Assembly (NCBI GenBank): GCA_035641235.1
Contig: DASQUP010000225.1
Location: 1 to 32,744 of the forward strand
Direction of reading: 5' to 3'
DNA length: 32,744 nt
Source: DASQUP01 sp035641235
GTDB taxonomy: Bacteria; Actinomycetota; CADDZG01; WHSQ01
The position numbers were made by a program, and so were the translations under genes. Shown here one piece after another: positions 21,386 to 29,751 of the stretch. The notes beneath the pieces are model-generated. The model ran no database searches, had not been told where the DNA came from, and was given only the letters and a program-made list of their open reading frames with translations. The stretch's first letter is position 1; each line of letters begins with the position of its first letter.

Positions 21386-22912
21386 GTGCTCGCATCTGCC
21401 TCATCGGTCGCCCTCGTCGGCACCGAAGCCCTTGCGGTGGAAGTGGAGGTGTTCGTGGGCTCCGGTGTCCCGCGTTTCGCCATCGTGGGCCTCCCGACGA
21501 AGTCCGTACGAGAGGCCGAACAGCGCGTCCGGTCCGCCCTCGAATCGAGCGGACACACATGGCCGAACGTTCGGATGGTCGCGAACCTTGCGCCGGGAGC
21601 ACTGCGCAAAGAGGGCACACACTTCGACCTTCCCATCGCCGCCGGCATCCTCGCGGCCGCAGAAAAGGTGGATTCGGATTCGCTCAAGGGCTGGACGATT
21701 CTGGGCGAACTGGCTCTCGACGGCTCGGTGCGTCCGGTCCGTGGCGTTCTCGCTGCAGCGATGGAGTGCAGATCTCTAGGACAGCGCGGGATCATCTGCC
21801 CCGCCGCCAATGCCGCCGAGGGGGCGCTCGTCGAGGGCATCGACGTCGTCCCCGTCTCCAACATGAGCGAGTGCATCGGCTTCCTAGGCGGAGACTGGAC
21901 TCCTCCCAAAGTGGACCCTCCTCCTGATCCCGATCTGCCCGTTGTCGAAGACATGTCTGAGATCTGTGGCCACGACTACGTCAAACGTGCAGCGGAGATC
22001 GCGATGGCCGGTGGGCACAACCTCCTTCTTATCGGGCCGCCCGGTTCCGGAAAGACGATGCTCGCGCGCCGAATGCCCGGAATCGCGCCAGAGATGACAC
22101 CTGAGGAATCTCTCGAAGTCACCCGCATCTACTCGGTGGCCGGAATGTTGTCCGGGCGCGCAGCGCTGGTAACGGCGCGGCCGTTTCGCTCTCCGCACCC
22201 AGGCGTTTCTCTCGCCGGACTGATCGGCGGAGGGAGCGGCATTGCGCGCCCGGGCGAAGTCAGCTTGGCTCACAACGGGGTTCTGTTCCTGGACGAGCTC
22301 GCGTTGTACAGGCGCGACGTATTGGAGGCGCTGAGAGGGCCCGTCGAAGACGGAATCGTGCGTATCGCACGAAGTGGCGGCGTGATCTCTTATCCTTGCC
22401 GCTTCTCTCTCATCGCAGCAATGAACCCCTGCCCGTGCGGACACAGCGGAGACGACGGGATGTTGTGCCGGTGTTCCGAGAGAGAACTCGAGTTGTATCG
22501 CGCCAGGTTGTCGGGGCCGCTTGTCGATCGCTTCGACATCCAGGTCAAAATGTTGCGCACCAGAAGCAACGACCTTCTCGGTGACTCTCAAGGCGAGAGT
22601 TCGGAATTGATCCGCGGTCGCGTCACGGCTGCGCGAATCATTCAGCGAGAACGATACGGAAGCGGAGTGATCACCAACGCCAGCGCTCCGAAGAGCGCGG
22701 TCGAGCGTACTGTTCAGCTTGCCCCCGGAGCGCGCGACATGCTTCGCACAGCGATCGACACCCTGTCGCTGTCGGGCCGAGGTTTGGATCGGGTACGGCG
22801 GATCGCTCGGACGATTGCAGACCTGCAGGGCAACGCCGAGGTGAGCGACGATCACTTCGCAGAAGCCCTTTTACTGCGCTCGGACGGCCGAGTTCTGGTG
22901 GACTCGGCATGA
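21386..22912 (+). CDS. comM: ComM/YifB-type AAA+ ATPase (Mg-chelatase-like)
   Basis: A 508-residue hexameric-type AAA+ helicase. In Vibrio and related bacteria, ComM promotes branch migration of transforming DNA. The N-terminal ChlI-like domain (ALVGTEALAVEVEV, FAIVGLPTKSVREAEQRVRS) spans 1-165. The Walker A motif GPPGSGKT is at 217-224 and the Walker B motif VLFLDE is at 299-304. The cysteine cluster NPCPCG ... CRC and the C-terminal Mg-chelatase domain with SGRGLDRVRRIARTIADL follow. The start GTG 21386 is 7 nt after GGAG. The open frame extends 34 codons upstream without family resemblance. The stop overlaps dprA (ATGA), so the two are translationally coupled. Confidence 0.94.
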   Translation: MLASASSVALVGTEALAVEVEVFVGSGVPRFAIVGLPTKSVREAEQRVRSALESSGHTWPNVRMVANLAPGALRKEGTHFDLPIAAGILAAAEKVDSDSLKGWTILGELALDGSVRPVRGVLAAAMECRSLGQRGIICPAANAAEGALVEGIDVVPVSNMSECIGFLGGDWTPPKVDPPPDPDLPVVEDMSEICGHDYVKRAAEIAMAGGHNLLLIGPPGSGKTMLARRMPGIAPEMTPEESLEVTRIYSVAGMLSGRAALVTARPFRSPHPGVSLAGLIGGGSGIARPGEVSLAHNGVLFLDELALYRRDVLEALRGPVEDGIVRIARSGGVISYPCRFSLIAAMNPCPCGHSGDDGMLCRCSERELELYRARLSGPLVDRFDIQVKMLRTRSNDLLGDSQGESSELIRGRVTAARIIQRERYGSGVITNASAPKSAVERTVQLAPGARDMLRTAIDTLSLSGRGLDRVRRIARTIADLQGNAEVSDDHFAEALLLRSDGRVLVDSA

Positions 22913-23850
22913 AAATCGAGACGGTCCAAAGCCGCGTCATCGCGCCGGGGGCGGTGGAATGGCCCGATCGGCTCGACGAGCTCGGCGGCATCGATCCACC
23001 GCTCGAGCTGTTTGCAGCAGGCCGCCCGTTCAATCCGGGCGCTCCGTGCCTGGCCGTTGTTGGGACTCGCCGCCCGACCGCTGGAGGACTCCATGTGGCG
23101 CGCAGTTTCGCTCGCGGGTTCGCCGAGGCCGGAATAACGGTGGTGTCCGGACTGGCGGTTGGAATCGACTCTGCGGGTCATTCATCGACTCTCGACGCAG
23201 GAGGTGCGACGGTCGCCGTACTCGGCTGCGGACTCGACGTTGACTATCCGCGGCGCAACCGAGCGCTGAGGGCAAGGATCGTGGCCTCGGGGACGCTCCT
23301 GTCGGAATATTCGCCCGGCACACCTCCGAACCGATACAACTTTCCGGCACGAAACCGCATCATCGCCGGGCTTGTGATGGGCGTGGTTGTAGTTGAGGGC
23401 GCTATCACCAGTGGCGCACTGGTTACTGCGCGACTAGCGCTGGAGGCGAACCGGAGCGTGTATGCGGTGCCGGGAAGTATTCGGAATCCGATGGCCGCGG
23501 GTCCCAACGAGCTCATCCGGACGTCCCAAGCGCAGCTCGTCCGCTCGGTCGAGGATGTGTTCGAGGATCTAGCGCCCGAGCTCCTCGCGACCGTACGGGG
23601 TCATGCCCCGCGGGACATGCCGCGCGTCGATGCCACCGAACTCGACATCCTCAGGACGCTTGACGATTCACCGGTGGCCGTCGACGAGATCGCGCGCGCG
23701 ACCGGAGGTCCGCCCGGGAAGATCGCAGTGGTGCTGGCGGCACTGGAATTGCGGGGCTTGGCAAGCCGGAACCGCGGGGGCTACTACCTGACCGAGGCCG
23801 GCGCCCGGGGAATGGCGGCCGCAATCGAATTCGAGCAGGACTCGAGCTGA
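22909..23850 (+). CDS. dprA: DNA-processing protein DprA
   Basis: Binds incoming single-stranded DNA and loads RecA during transformation. The 313-residue protein contains the Rossmann-type core: LAVVGTRRPTAGG near 47, VVSGLAVGIDSAGHSSTLDAG near 78, TVAVLGCGLDVDYPRRNR near 100, SEYSPGTPPNRYNFPARNRI near 131 and EGAITSGALVTARLALE near 163. A C-terminal winged-helix domain runs from about 235 (TELDILRTL, DEIARATGGP). The N-terminal SAM-like region is short. It overlaps comM by 4 bp. Whether this lineage is naturally competent cannot be told, because the uptake machinery is not in the window. Confidence 0.95.
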   Translation: MKIETVQSRVIAPGAVEWPDRLDELGGIDPPLELFAAGRPFNPGAPCLAVVGTRRPTAGGLHVARSFARGFAEAGITVVSGLAVGIDSAGHSSTLDAGGATVAVLGCGLDVDYPRRNRALRARIVASGTLLSEYSPGTPPNRYNFPARNRIIAGLVMGVVVVEGAITSGALVTARLALEANRSVYAVPGSIRNPMAAGPNELIRTSQAQLVRSVEDVFEDLAPELLATVRGHAPRDMPRVDATELDILRTLDDSPVAVDEIARATGGPPGKIAVVLAALELRGLASRNRGGYYLTEAGARGMAAAIEFEQDSS

Positions 23851-23892
23851 GATGGCACGAAACCGTGCCATATTGGGCTCTGGTGCCATCTC
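23849..23892 (+). promoter_or_regulatory. mutually exclusive hairpins between dprA and xerC
   Basis: GAGATGGCAC at 23849-23858 can pair with GTGCCAT at 23865-23871 (7 bp, loop GAAACC) or with GTGCCATCTC at 23883-23892 (10 bp, 24-nt loop). The two foldings exclude each other. The first arm overlaps the dprA stop codon. It could end the comM-dprA transcript or act as an attenuator. No U-tract is present. Confidence 0.45.
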
Positions 23893-23944
23893 GGCTCGTG
23901 CGCAGAGCGGCCTCTCGATGCAGTAGCCCCATTGGGCACGGTTG

Positions 23945-23974
23945 TTGACAGCAGCAACTTCAGGCACGCATCCT
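23945..23974 (+). promoter_or_regulatory. promoter upstream of xerC
   Basis: A perfect -35, TTGACA (23945-23950), is followed after 18 bp by CATCCT (23969-23974), a weak -10. Transcription would start only a few bases before ATG 23986, which lacks a Shine-Dalgarno sequence, so the mRNA would be leaderless or nearly so. Confidence 0.5.
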
Positions 23975-23985
23975 TTATTACTCCA

Positions 23986-24915
23986 ATGAAAAGCGACCAG
24001 CCGGCCGGGGAGACCTCCATAAACGATGCCTCGGAGGGTTTTCTGCGCGCCATCCGGGCGGAGCGCAATCTTTCGCCGAATACGCAGGATGCCTACCGGG
24101 CCGACTTGCGAGGTTTCGAGGAGTGGCTCGCCCGTGCGGGCGTCACCGACCTTGACGGGATAGACCGGCGCTGGCTGCGCCGCTACGTGGCCTACCTATC
24201 GCAGCGGGGGTACGCGCGGCGGACGATCGCCCGAAGGGCGAGCACCATCCGATCGATGCTTCGCTGGGCGGTGCTTCACGGGCATATCGCTGCGAATCCC
24301 GCCGACGACCTGCTCACTCCGAAACTCGACCGGCCTCTGCCGAGGGTGCTGAAGGCCACCGACGCCGCAGAGCTGTGCGAGTTGCCGCCCGACGACGACC
24401 CGGTGGGAGCTCGAGACCGAGCCGTCCTCGAGTTGCTGTACGGAGCCGGGCTCAGGGTCGCCGAGCTGTGCGGCCTGGATCTCGAAGACGTGGACCTCCG
24501 GCATGGGACGATACGTGTCGTCGGGAAGGGAAACAAAGAACGGCGCGTTCCTATTGGAGAACCCGCGATCAGAGCGCTCCGCTTCTACTTGTCGCACGCG
24601 CGCTCGGGTTTCATGGAGGGCCGAGAGTTCGTTACCGAGTCACATGTGTTGTTTCTGAACTCACGCGGCCGGCGGCTTAGCCCCCGGAGTGTTAGGGCAC
24701 TTCTCGCGAAGTACCTTGCAGGAGAGGGTCGGGCGCCGGTGAATCCTCATGCATTGAGGCATTCGTTCGCGACGCACCTGCTGGATGGCGGGGCGGACCT
24801 GCGCGCCGTCCAGGAGCTGCTTGGACATGAGAGCCTGGCAACGACGCAGATATACACTCACGTTTCAACCGATCGTTTGAGGGCCGTGTATGAGCAAAGC
24901 CATCCCCGAGCGTAG
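23986..24915 (+). CDS. xerC: tyrosine recombinase XerC/XerD family
   Basis: A 309-residue site-specific recombinase, expected to resolve chromosome dimers at dif. The N-terminal SAM-like core-binding domain spans about 12-105 (GFLRAIRAERNLSPNTQDAY). The catalytic domain has all six residues: R157 (GAGLRVAEL), K181 (GKGNKERRVP), H255 and R258 (HALRHSFATH), H281 (LLGHESLATT) and Y290 (IYTHV). Its place between dprA and rpsB matches the chromosomal Xer gene of actinobacteria rather than a phage integrase. Whether it is the XerC or the XerD partner is a guess. The start ATG 23986 follows a near-leaderless promoter. Its last 26 bp overlap the sigma-factor gene in another frame. Confidence 0.92.
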   Translation: MKSDQPAGETSINDASEGFLRAIRAERNLSPNTQDAYRADLRGFEEWLARAGVTDLDGIDRRWLRRYVAYLSQRGYARRTIARRASTIRSMLRWAVLHGHIAANPADDLLTPKLDRPLPRVLKATDAAELCELPPDDDPVGARDRAVLELLYGAGLRVAELCGLDLEDVDLRHGTIRVVGKGNKERRVPIGEPAIRALRFYLSHARSGFMEGREFVTESHVLFLNSRGRRLSPRSVRALLAKYLAGEGRAPVNPHALRHSFATHLLDGGADLRAVQELLGHESLATTQIYTHVSTDRLRAVYEQSHPRA

Positions 24916-25708
24916 GCAGGATGCGTCCTCCGAGGCCGCTCTCGATGAGGTAGCGCAAGCATGGGAGGAATACAAGGCCAGAGCGCTCCCTGAGGCGCGC
25001 GACCGACTGATCCTGAACTACTCGCCGCTCGTCAAGTACGTGGCCGGCCGTGTAGCCGTTGGTCTTCCTGCCAACATCGAGCAGTCCGACCTCATCTCAT
25101 ACGGCATATTCGGGCTCATCGATGCAATCGATAAATATGATCCTGCGCGCGGGATCAAGTTCGAGACCTATGCAATAAGCAGGATCCGCGGTGCCATCAT
25201 CGACGAGTTGAGAGCGATCGACTGGGTTCCGCGTTCGGTTCGCTTCAAAGCGCGTGAGGTTGAGAAGGCCTACACAAACCTCGAGAACAAATTGAAACGA
25301 CCGCCGTCCGACGCCGAGATCGCCGAAGAGATGGGCGTCTCCATGGACGACCTGCACAACATCTACACGCAGTTGTCGAGCGTTTCGCTGGTGGCCCTCG
25401 ACGAACTAATGACCGTTGAGGGCGACAAGGGCGATCGGCTGTCTCTCGTGGAGACCCTCGAGGACACCAGGGCCACCAGCCCCATGGAGGCATTCGAGTC
25501 CGAAGAGATGAAGGGCATTCTGACCGAGGCCATCAACCGGCTTCCCGAGCGGGAAAAGATCGTTGTAACCCTCTACTACTACGAGGGCCTGACGCTCGCT
25601 CAGATTGGACAGGTCCTCGGGGTCACCGAGTCGCGTGTCTGCCAGATGCACACCAAGGCGGTCCTTGCGCTTCGGGGGAAGATCACGGAGTCGATCCACC
25701 CGGATTGA
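24890..25708 (+). CDS. whiG: FliA/WhiG-type RNA polymerase sigma factor
   Basis: A 272-residue sigma-70 family group 3 factor. Region 2 includes LVKYVAGRVAVGLPANIEQSD, the -10-recognising FETYAISRIRGAIIDELR and WVPRSVR. Region 3 spans about 125-165 (KRPPSDAEIAEEMGVS) and region 4 is LPEREKIVVTLYYYEGLTLA with ESRVCQMHTKA. In Streptomyces the orthologous position near rpsB holds whiG, the sporulation sigma factor; in flagellated bacteria the same family (FliA) controls motility genes. No flagellar or sporulation gene is present here, so the role is open. Its start lies within the end of xerC (26-bp overlap), which implies co-transcription and coupled translation. Confidence 0.9.
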   Translation: MSKAIPERRQDASSEAALDEVAQAWEEYKARALPEARDRLILNYSPLVKYVAGRVAVGLPANIEQSDLISYGIFGLIDAIDKYDPARGIKFETYAISRIRGAIIDELRAIDWVPRSVRFKAREVEKAYTNLENKLKRPPSDAEIAEEMGVSMDDLHNIYTQLSSVSLVALDELMTVEGDKGDRLSLVETLEDTRATSPMEAFESEEMKGILTEAINRLPEREKIVVTLYYYEGLTLAQIGQVLGVTESRVCQMHTKAVLALRGKITESIHPD

Positions 25709-25723
25709 TCCAGCGCTTCGGCG

Positions 25724-25748
25724 CGCCGAGTCCCCCTGCGGGGCGGCG
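25724..25748 (+). terminator. possible terminator after whiG
   Basis: CGCC at 25724-25727 pairs with GGCG at 25745-25748, and CCCC at 25733-25736 pairs with GGGG at 25740-25743, with a small internal loop. It stands 15 bp after the whiG stop and just before the rpsB promoter candidate. It has no U-tract. Confidence 0.35.
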
Positions 25749-25751
25749 TGT

Positions 25752-25822
25752 TAGCCTTGGGCCACAAAATTCACACGCCCGTTCTCCCTGGCGCGCCCAG
25801 GGTTCGGTCCCGGTAACCCGGG
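25752..25822 (+). promoter_or_regulatory. rpsB promoter candidate and leader hairpins
   Basis: TAGCCT (25752-25757, in GTTAGCCT) would start a leader of about 120 nt. Two hairpins lie inside it: CCCTGG-CGCGC-CCAGGG at 25786-25802 and CCCGG-TAAC-CCGGG at 25809-25822. Autogenous control of rpsB by S2 through its leader is known in other bacteria, but I cannot match this leader to a described class. Confidence 0.4.
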
Positions 25823-25885
25823 TTCTCGGGCGGAGGGGTCCGGCTCAGAAGTCTGACCGGCGAAACCGAAGGAGGGTGCATCACC

Positions 25886-26812
25886 ATGCCCGTCGTCACG
25901 ATGAGGCAGCTGCTGGAGGCCGGGGTCCACTTCGGCCATCAAACCCGCCGTTGGAATCCAAAGATGAAGCGGTACATCTTCACGGAGCGCAACGGCATCT
26001 ACATTCTCGATCTCCAACAGACGATGTCGGGCATCGAGCGCTCGTATACGTTCACGCGGGATCTCGTGGCGAGGGGGGGCTCCATCCTCTTCGTCGCTAC
26101 GAAGAAGCAGGTCCAGGATGTCCTCGAGGAACAGGCTAAGCGCTGCGGGATGCCGTACGTGAATTTCCGCTGGCTGGGCGGCATGCTCACGAACTTCCGT
26201 ACGATGCACGATCGCATCCGTCGCATGCGGGAACTCGAGGAGATGATCGAGAGCGGCGCAGTCGATGGACTCATCAAGAAGGAAGCCCTTCGACTGAGGC
26301 GTGAATACGAGAAACTTGCACGCAACCTGGGAGGCATCCGCGAGCTCGACAAACTGCCCGAAGCGATCTACATCCTCGATACAAAAAAGGAAGAGATTGC
26401 GGTCCGGGAGGCGAGGAAGCTCGGAATTCCAATCATTGCCGTCCTCGACACGAACTGCGACCCCGACGACGTGGACTTCGGGATTCCAGGGAACGACGAT
26501 GCGATTCGATCCGGTGCTCTTCTGACGCGTGTGATCGCCGATGCGGTCATCGAAGGGAAGGCTTTGAGGGGACCGGAAGCGATGGAGGCGGAGATCGCCC
26601 AAGCACCCGAGCCCGAGGAGGCCCCCGTGCTGCCCGGTGCTGCCGCTCAGCCCAAGGCGGAGTGGGAGCTCCAGCTCGAAGCCGAGGAGGCCGCGGAGCG
26701 CGAGAAGGCAACGGGAGAGGAAGAATCGGCGTCCGGAGATTCGCAGGCCGCCGCCGCCAAGCCGGAGGAGGCGGCCTCGGAGAGTGCCGCGGAGACGACG
26801 ACAAAAGAGTAG
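25886..26812 (+). CDS. rpsB: 30S ribosomal protein S2
   Basis: A 308-residue small-subunit protein. MRQLLEAGVHFGHQTRRWNP, YIFTERNGIYILDLQQT, FVATKKQVQDV, YVNFRWLGGMLTNF, IPIIAVLDTNCDP and IPGNDDAIRS follow the S2 family. From about residue 228 an extension of about 80 residues, rich in Ala and Glu, replaces the shorter tail of most S2 proteins; such acidic extensions are common in Actinobacteria. The start ATG 25886 is 9 nt after AAGGAGGG. tsf follows after 33 bp, the usual rpsB-tsf operon. Confidence 0.97.
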   Translation: MPVVTMRQLLEAGVHFGHQTRRWNPKMKRYIFTERNGIYILDLQQTMSGIERSYTFTRDLVARGGSILFVATKKQVQDVLEEQAKRCGMPYVNFRWLGGMLTNFRTMHDRIRRMRELEEMIESGAVDGLIKKEALRLRREYEKLARNLGGIRELDKLPEAIYILDTKKEEIAVREARKLGIPIIAVLDTNCDPDDVDFGIPGNDDAIRSGALLTRVIADAVIEGKALRGPEAMEAEIAQAPEPEEAPVLPGAAAQPKAEWELQLEAEEAAEREKATGEEESASGDSQAAAAKPEEAASESAAETTTKE

Positions 26813-26845
26813 AGGGCACAACAGCATTCAGGAGAGGACTGCGTT

Positions 26846-27469
26846 ATGGCCGAGATAAACGCACGCGACGTAAAGGCGCTCCGGGACGCGACCGGCGCCG
26901 GAATGATGGACTGCAAGAAGGCTCTGACAGAGGCGGGCGGAGACGTAGAGGCCGCCAAACGCATCCTGCGCGAAAAGGGACTCGCGGACGCTGCAAAACG
27001 CGCCGGGCGGTCGGCGAGTGAAGGCATCATCTATGCCTACATGCACAGGCCGGACCCGAATTATCCGCCGAAGCTGGGCGTGATGATCGAGCTCAATTGT
27101 GAGACCGATTTCGTAGCAAAGACCGAGGCGTTCGAGCGCCTCGCCAAGGACATAGCCATGCACATCTCCTTTGCCGACCCCAGCTGGAAGGTGCGCGAGG
27201 AGGTCCCTCAAAGCGTCATCGACGAAGAGTCGGCCATCTATGCGAAGCAGGCGAAGGAGTCGGGCAAGCCGGAGCAGGTTATCGACAAGATCGTTTCGGG
27301 CAAACTCGAGGCCTTCTACAAAGAGAACGTGCTCATGGATCAGGAGTGGATTCAGGACAAGTCGAAGTCCATCGCTCAGGTGATCGAAGAGGCAAAAGGC
27401 TCCATGGGGGAGAACATCACGGTGGGTTCTTTCTGCAGAATCCGAGTGGGTGAAGGCAAAGGGGCCTGA
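26846..27469 (+). CDS. tsf: translation elongation factor Ts
   Basis: Nucleotide-exchange factor for EF-Tu, 207 residues. The N-terminal UBA-like domain (VKALRDATGAGMMDCKKAL) contains the EF-Ts signature. GLADAAKRAGRSASEGII and VMIELNCETDFVAKTEAF mark the core. KLEAFYKENVLMDQEWIQD and the C-terminal GENITVGSFCRIRVGEG close the family pattern. It is the short form, about 60-75 residues smaller than the mycobacterial and E. coli proteins, with a single reduced core repeat. AGGAGAGG precedes ATG 26846 by 7 nt. Confidence 0.97.
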   Translation: MAEINARDVKALRDATGAGMMDCKKALTEAGGDVEAAKRILREKGLADAAKRAGRSASEGIIYAYMHRPDPNYPPKLGVMIELNCETDFVAKTEAFERLAKDIAMHISFADPSWKVREEVPQSVIDEESAIYAKQAKESGKPEQVIDKIVSGKLEAFYKENVLMDQEWIQDKSKSIAQVIEEAKGSMGENITVGSFCRIRVGEGKGA

Positions 27470-27474
27470 GCCGG

Positions 27475-28221
27475 ATGGCAACAAACGGCGCGGGCGCGCA
27501 GCCCAAGTACAAGCGGATACTTCTCAAGCTTTCGGGAGAGGCGTTCGCCGATCCGCAGCACGGCTTCGGAATCGATCCTCGCATCGTTACCTCGCTCGCC
27601 AGGCAGATCGCCGATGCAAAGAACATGGGTACCGAGCTCGGTGTTGTGGCGGGTGGCGGGAACATCATCCGGGGGCTGTCGGCGTCCGCCCAGGGCGCGG
27701 ACCGCACGACCGCCGATTACATGGGGATGCTCGCGACCGTGATCAACGGGCTGGCGCTTCAGGATGCGCTCGAAAAAGAGGGCGTCGACACGCGAGTGCA
27801 GACGGCCATCTGGATGCAAGAGCTGGCCGAGCCCTACATCAGGCGCCGGGCAATGCGTCACCTCGAGAAGGGGCGCGTCGTGATCTTCGCCGGCGGTACA
27901 GGAAACCCGTATTTCTCCACAGATACGACCGCTGCTCTGCGCGCACTCGAGATCGGTGCGGATGCGATCCTCAAGGGGACGCGCGTAGACGGCGTGTTCG
28001 ATTCGGATCCTCTCGTCAATCCCGATGCGCAAATGTTTCATTCGCTGCCATACATCGAGGTCCTCAATCGCGGGCTCAAGGTAATGGACTCCACGGCAAT
28101 CTCGTTGTGTATGGACAATCGTTTGCCGATAATCGTGTTCAACCTGAAGTCGGGGAATGTAGTGCGTGTGCTTGCGGGTGAGGAAGTCGGGACTCTCGTC
28201 CACGCGGACGCGCCGGCATAA
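27475..28221 (+). CDS. pyrH: UMP kinase
   Basis: Phosphorylates UMP to UDP in pyrimidine synthesis; bacterial enzymes are hexamers controlled by GTP and UTP. The 248-residue protein has the amino-acid-kinase fold: KRILLKLSGEAF near 14, VVAGGGNIIRGL near 57, TADYMGMLATVINGLALQD near 80, VIFAGGTGNPYFSTDTTAAL near 137 and LKGTRVDGVFDSDP near 163. It starts 5 bp after tsf without a clear ribosome site, so translation is probably coupled. An Ala/Gly-rich extension of about 10 residues precedes the core. Confidence 0.97.
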   Translation: MATNGAGAQPKYKRILLKLSGEAFADPQHGFGIDPRIVTSLARQIADAKNMGTELGVVAGGGNIIRGLSASAQGADRTTADYMGMLATVINGLALQDALEKEGVDTRVQTAIWMQELAEPYIRRRAMRHLEKGRVVIFAGGTGNPYFSTDTTAALRALEIGADAILKGTRVDGVFDSDPLVNPDAQMFHSLPYIEVLNRGLKVMDSTAISLCMDNRLPIIVFNLKSGNVVRVLAGEEVGTLVHADAPA

Positions 28222-28244
28222 GAGACGGGAGAAGGGGGAGCTCG

Positions 28245-28811
28245 ATGGCAACTGACAAGAACGAGGTTCTGAGCGAAGCCGAAGAAAAGATGAGGAAAGC
28301 CGTATCGGTGAACCTCGAAGAGCTCTCCTCCATCCGGTCGGGACGCGCGAGCCCTTCATTGCTACACCGCGTTCAAGTCGATTACTACGGAACAAAGACG
28401 CCCCTCAACCAGCTCGCAAACTTGTTGGTGCCGGAGCCGCGCCTCCTTGTCGTCGCGCCCTACGATCCAAACTCAATCTCTGCCATCGAGAAGGCGATTC
28501 TTGCGTCCGATCTCGGCATCACTCCCAACAACGACGGTCAGGTCGTTCGCCTGGCATTCCCCCAGCTAACGGAGGAGCGGCGAAAGGAACTGACGAAGCT
28601 CGCGCATGTGCGCGCCGAGGAGGGTCGCGTCGCGGTGCGTAACGTGCGGCGCCATGCCAAGCAGGAACTCGAGCGGATGAAAAAAGAGCACATCTTGTCG
28701 GAGGACGAAGAGCACGGCGCCGAGTCGGAACTTCAGAAGCTCACCGACAGGTACGTCCACGACGTGGATGAGAACCTGAAGCGCAAGGAACAAGAGCTGT
28801 CCGAGGTCTAG
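28245..28811 (+). CDS. frr: ribosome recycling factor
   Basis: Splits post-termination ribosomes together with EF-G. The 188-residue protein has the three-helix-bundle domain (LSEAEEKMRKAVSVNLEEL, SIRSGRASPSLL), the small beta domain (DYYGTKTPLNQLANLLVPEP) and the closing helices (LTEERRKELTKLAHVRAEEG, AVRNVRRHA). The start ATG 28245 is 5 nt after GGGGGAG and 23 bp after pyrH, the usual pyrH-frr pair. Confidence 0.97.
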   Translation: MATDKNEVLSEAEEKMRKAVSVNLEELSSIRSGRASPSLLHRVQVDYYGTKTPLNQLANLLVPEPRLLVVAPYDPNSISAIEKAILASDLGITPNNDGQVVRLAFPQLTEERRKELTKLAHVRAEEGRVAVRNVRRHAKQELERMKKEHILSEDEEHGAESELQKLTDRYVHDVDENLKRKEQELSEV

Positions 28812-28820
28812 GACACGCAG

Positions 28821-29708
28821 GTGGCGGAACCCAATCCCAGCGGCGCAGAGCCCGGGGCTCCGATCGGTTCCGGCATCATGGCATCGAGCCGCAATCTCCC
28901 CCAGGCAATAGCCACCGCGGCAGTTCTGCTGCTTCTCGTTGTCGGGGGTTATGCCTTGGGTCCGGACGTGTTTTTCTGGCTCGCAGCGGCGGTGATACTC
29001 CTCGCGCTACTGGAACTGCTGGCGGCGCTGCGTTCGGGCGGACGACGTCCGGTCATCCCCTTTGCGATGCTCTGTGCACTGGGTGGTCTGCTGGCGGCGT
29101 ATTTCCGGCCCGATCGCCCAGAGTTGCTGCTATTGGTTGCCGGGATCGCGGCATTCGGCTCGATGATCCTGATGCTTCGTCCCCGCCGCGGTTCGACCCC
29201 AGGGTCGGATACCGCGTGGACGTTGTTGTCGGTGCTGTGGATCGGCGGCGGAGGGGCCGCGGCGGTATCGATTCTCGCCCTGTCGACGACCGGGAATTCG
29301 CGGTTGGGCATGAACTTCCTCGTCGCCCACGTCTTGATCACCGCATGCGACGACGTCACGGCCTATTTCATAGGGACGAGATGGGGGCGCCACAAGCTTG
29401 CTCCGGCGATCTCGCCGGGAAAGTCGTGGGAAGGGCTCGCGGCCGGCAGTGCGGTCGCGCTAGGTGCCGGTGCGCTCTCCGGCGCTTTGATCGGCGAGCT
29501 CGGCGTGCTGAACGGGCTTGCGATTGGCCTGATCGACAGCGTTTTCGCTCCTGCCGGGGATCTGACGGAGTCCGCGGTGAAACGCGAGCTCGGCATAAAA
29601 GACTCCGGCTACTTGCTCCCCGGCCACGGCGGCTTCCTCGACCGGCTGGACGCCATCGTCTTCTGTTGCCCCGCGGTGCTTGTTTACCTTCGCTTCGTCG
29701 TCCTTTGA
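28821..29708 (+). CDS. cdsA: phosphatidate cytidylyltransferase (CDP-diacylglycerol synthase)
   Basis: Membrane enzyme that makes CDP-diacylglycerol from phosphatidate and CTP, the precursor of acidic phospholipids. The 295 residues contain about seven to eight hydrophobic helices. The family signature is complete near the end: ESAVKRELGIKDSG followed by LLPGHGGFLDRLD. FIGTRWGRHKLAPAISPGKSWEG near 190 is also typical. GTG 28821 is 7 nt after AGGA and 9 bp after frr. The N-terminal 25 residues are Pro/Gly/Ser-rich and cytosolic. Confidence 0.95.
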   Translation: MAEPNPSGAEPGAPIGSGIMASSRNLPQAIATAAVLLLLVVGGYALGPDVFFWLAAAVILLALLELLAALRSGGRRPVIPFAMLCALGGLLAAYFRPDRPELLLLVAGIAAFGSMILMLRPRRGSTPGSDTAWTLLSVLWIGGGGAAAVSILALSTTGNSRLGMNFLVAHVLITACDDVTAYFIGTRWGRHKLAPAISPGKSWEGLAAGSAVALGAGALSGALIGELGVLNGLAIGLIDSVFAPAGDLTESAVKRELGIKDSGYLLPGHGGFLDRLDAIVFCCPAVLVYLRFVVL

Positions 29709-29751
29709 GCGGGGCTTAGGACTACCTGGGCGCCCGTGTGACAATCGATCG

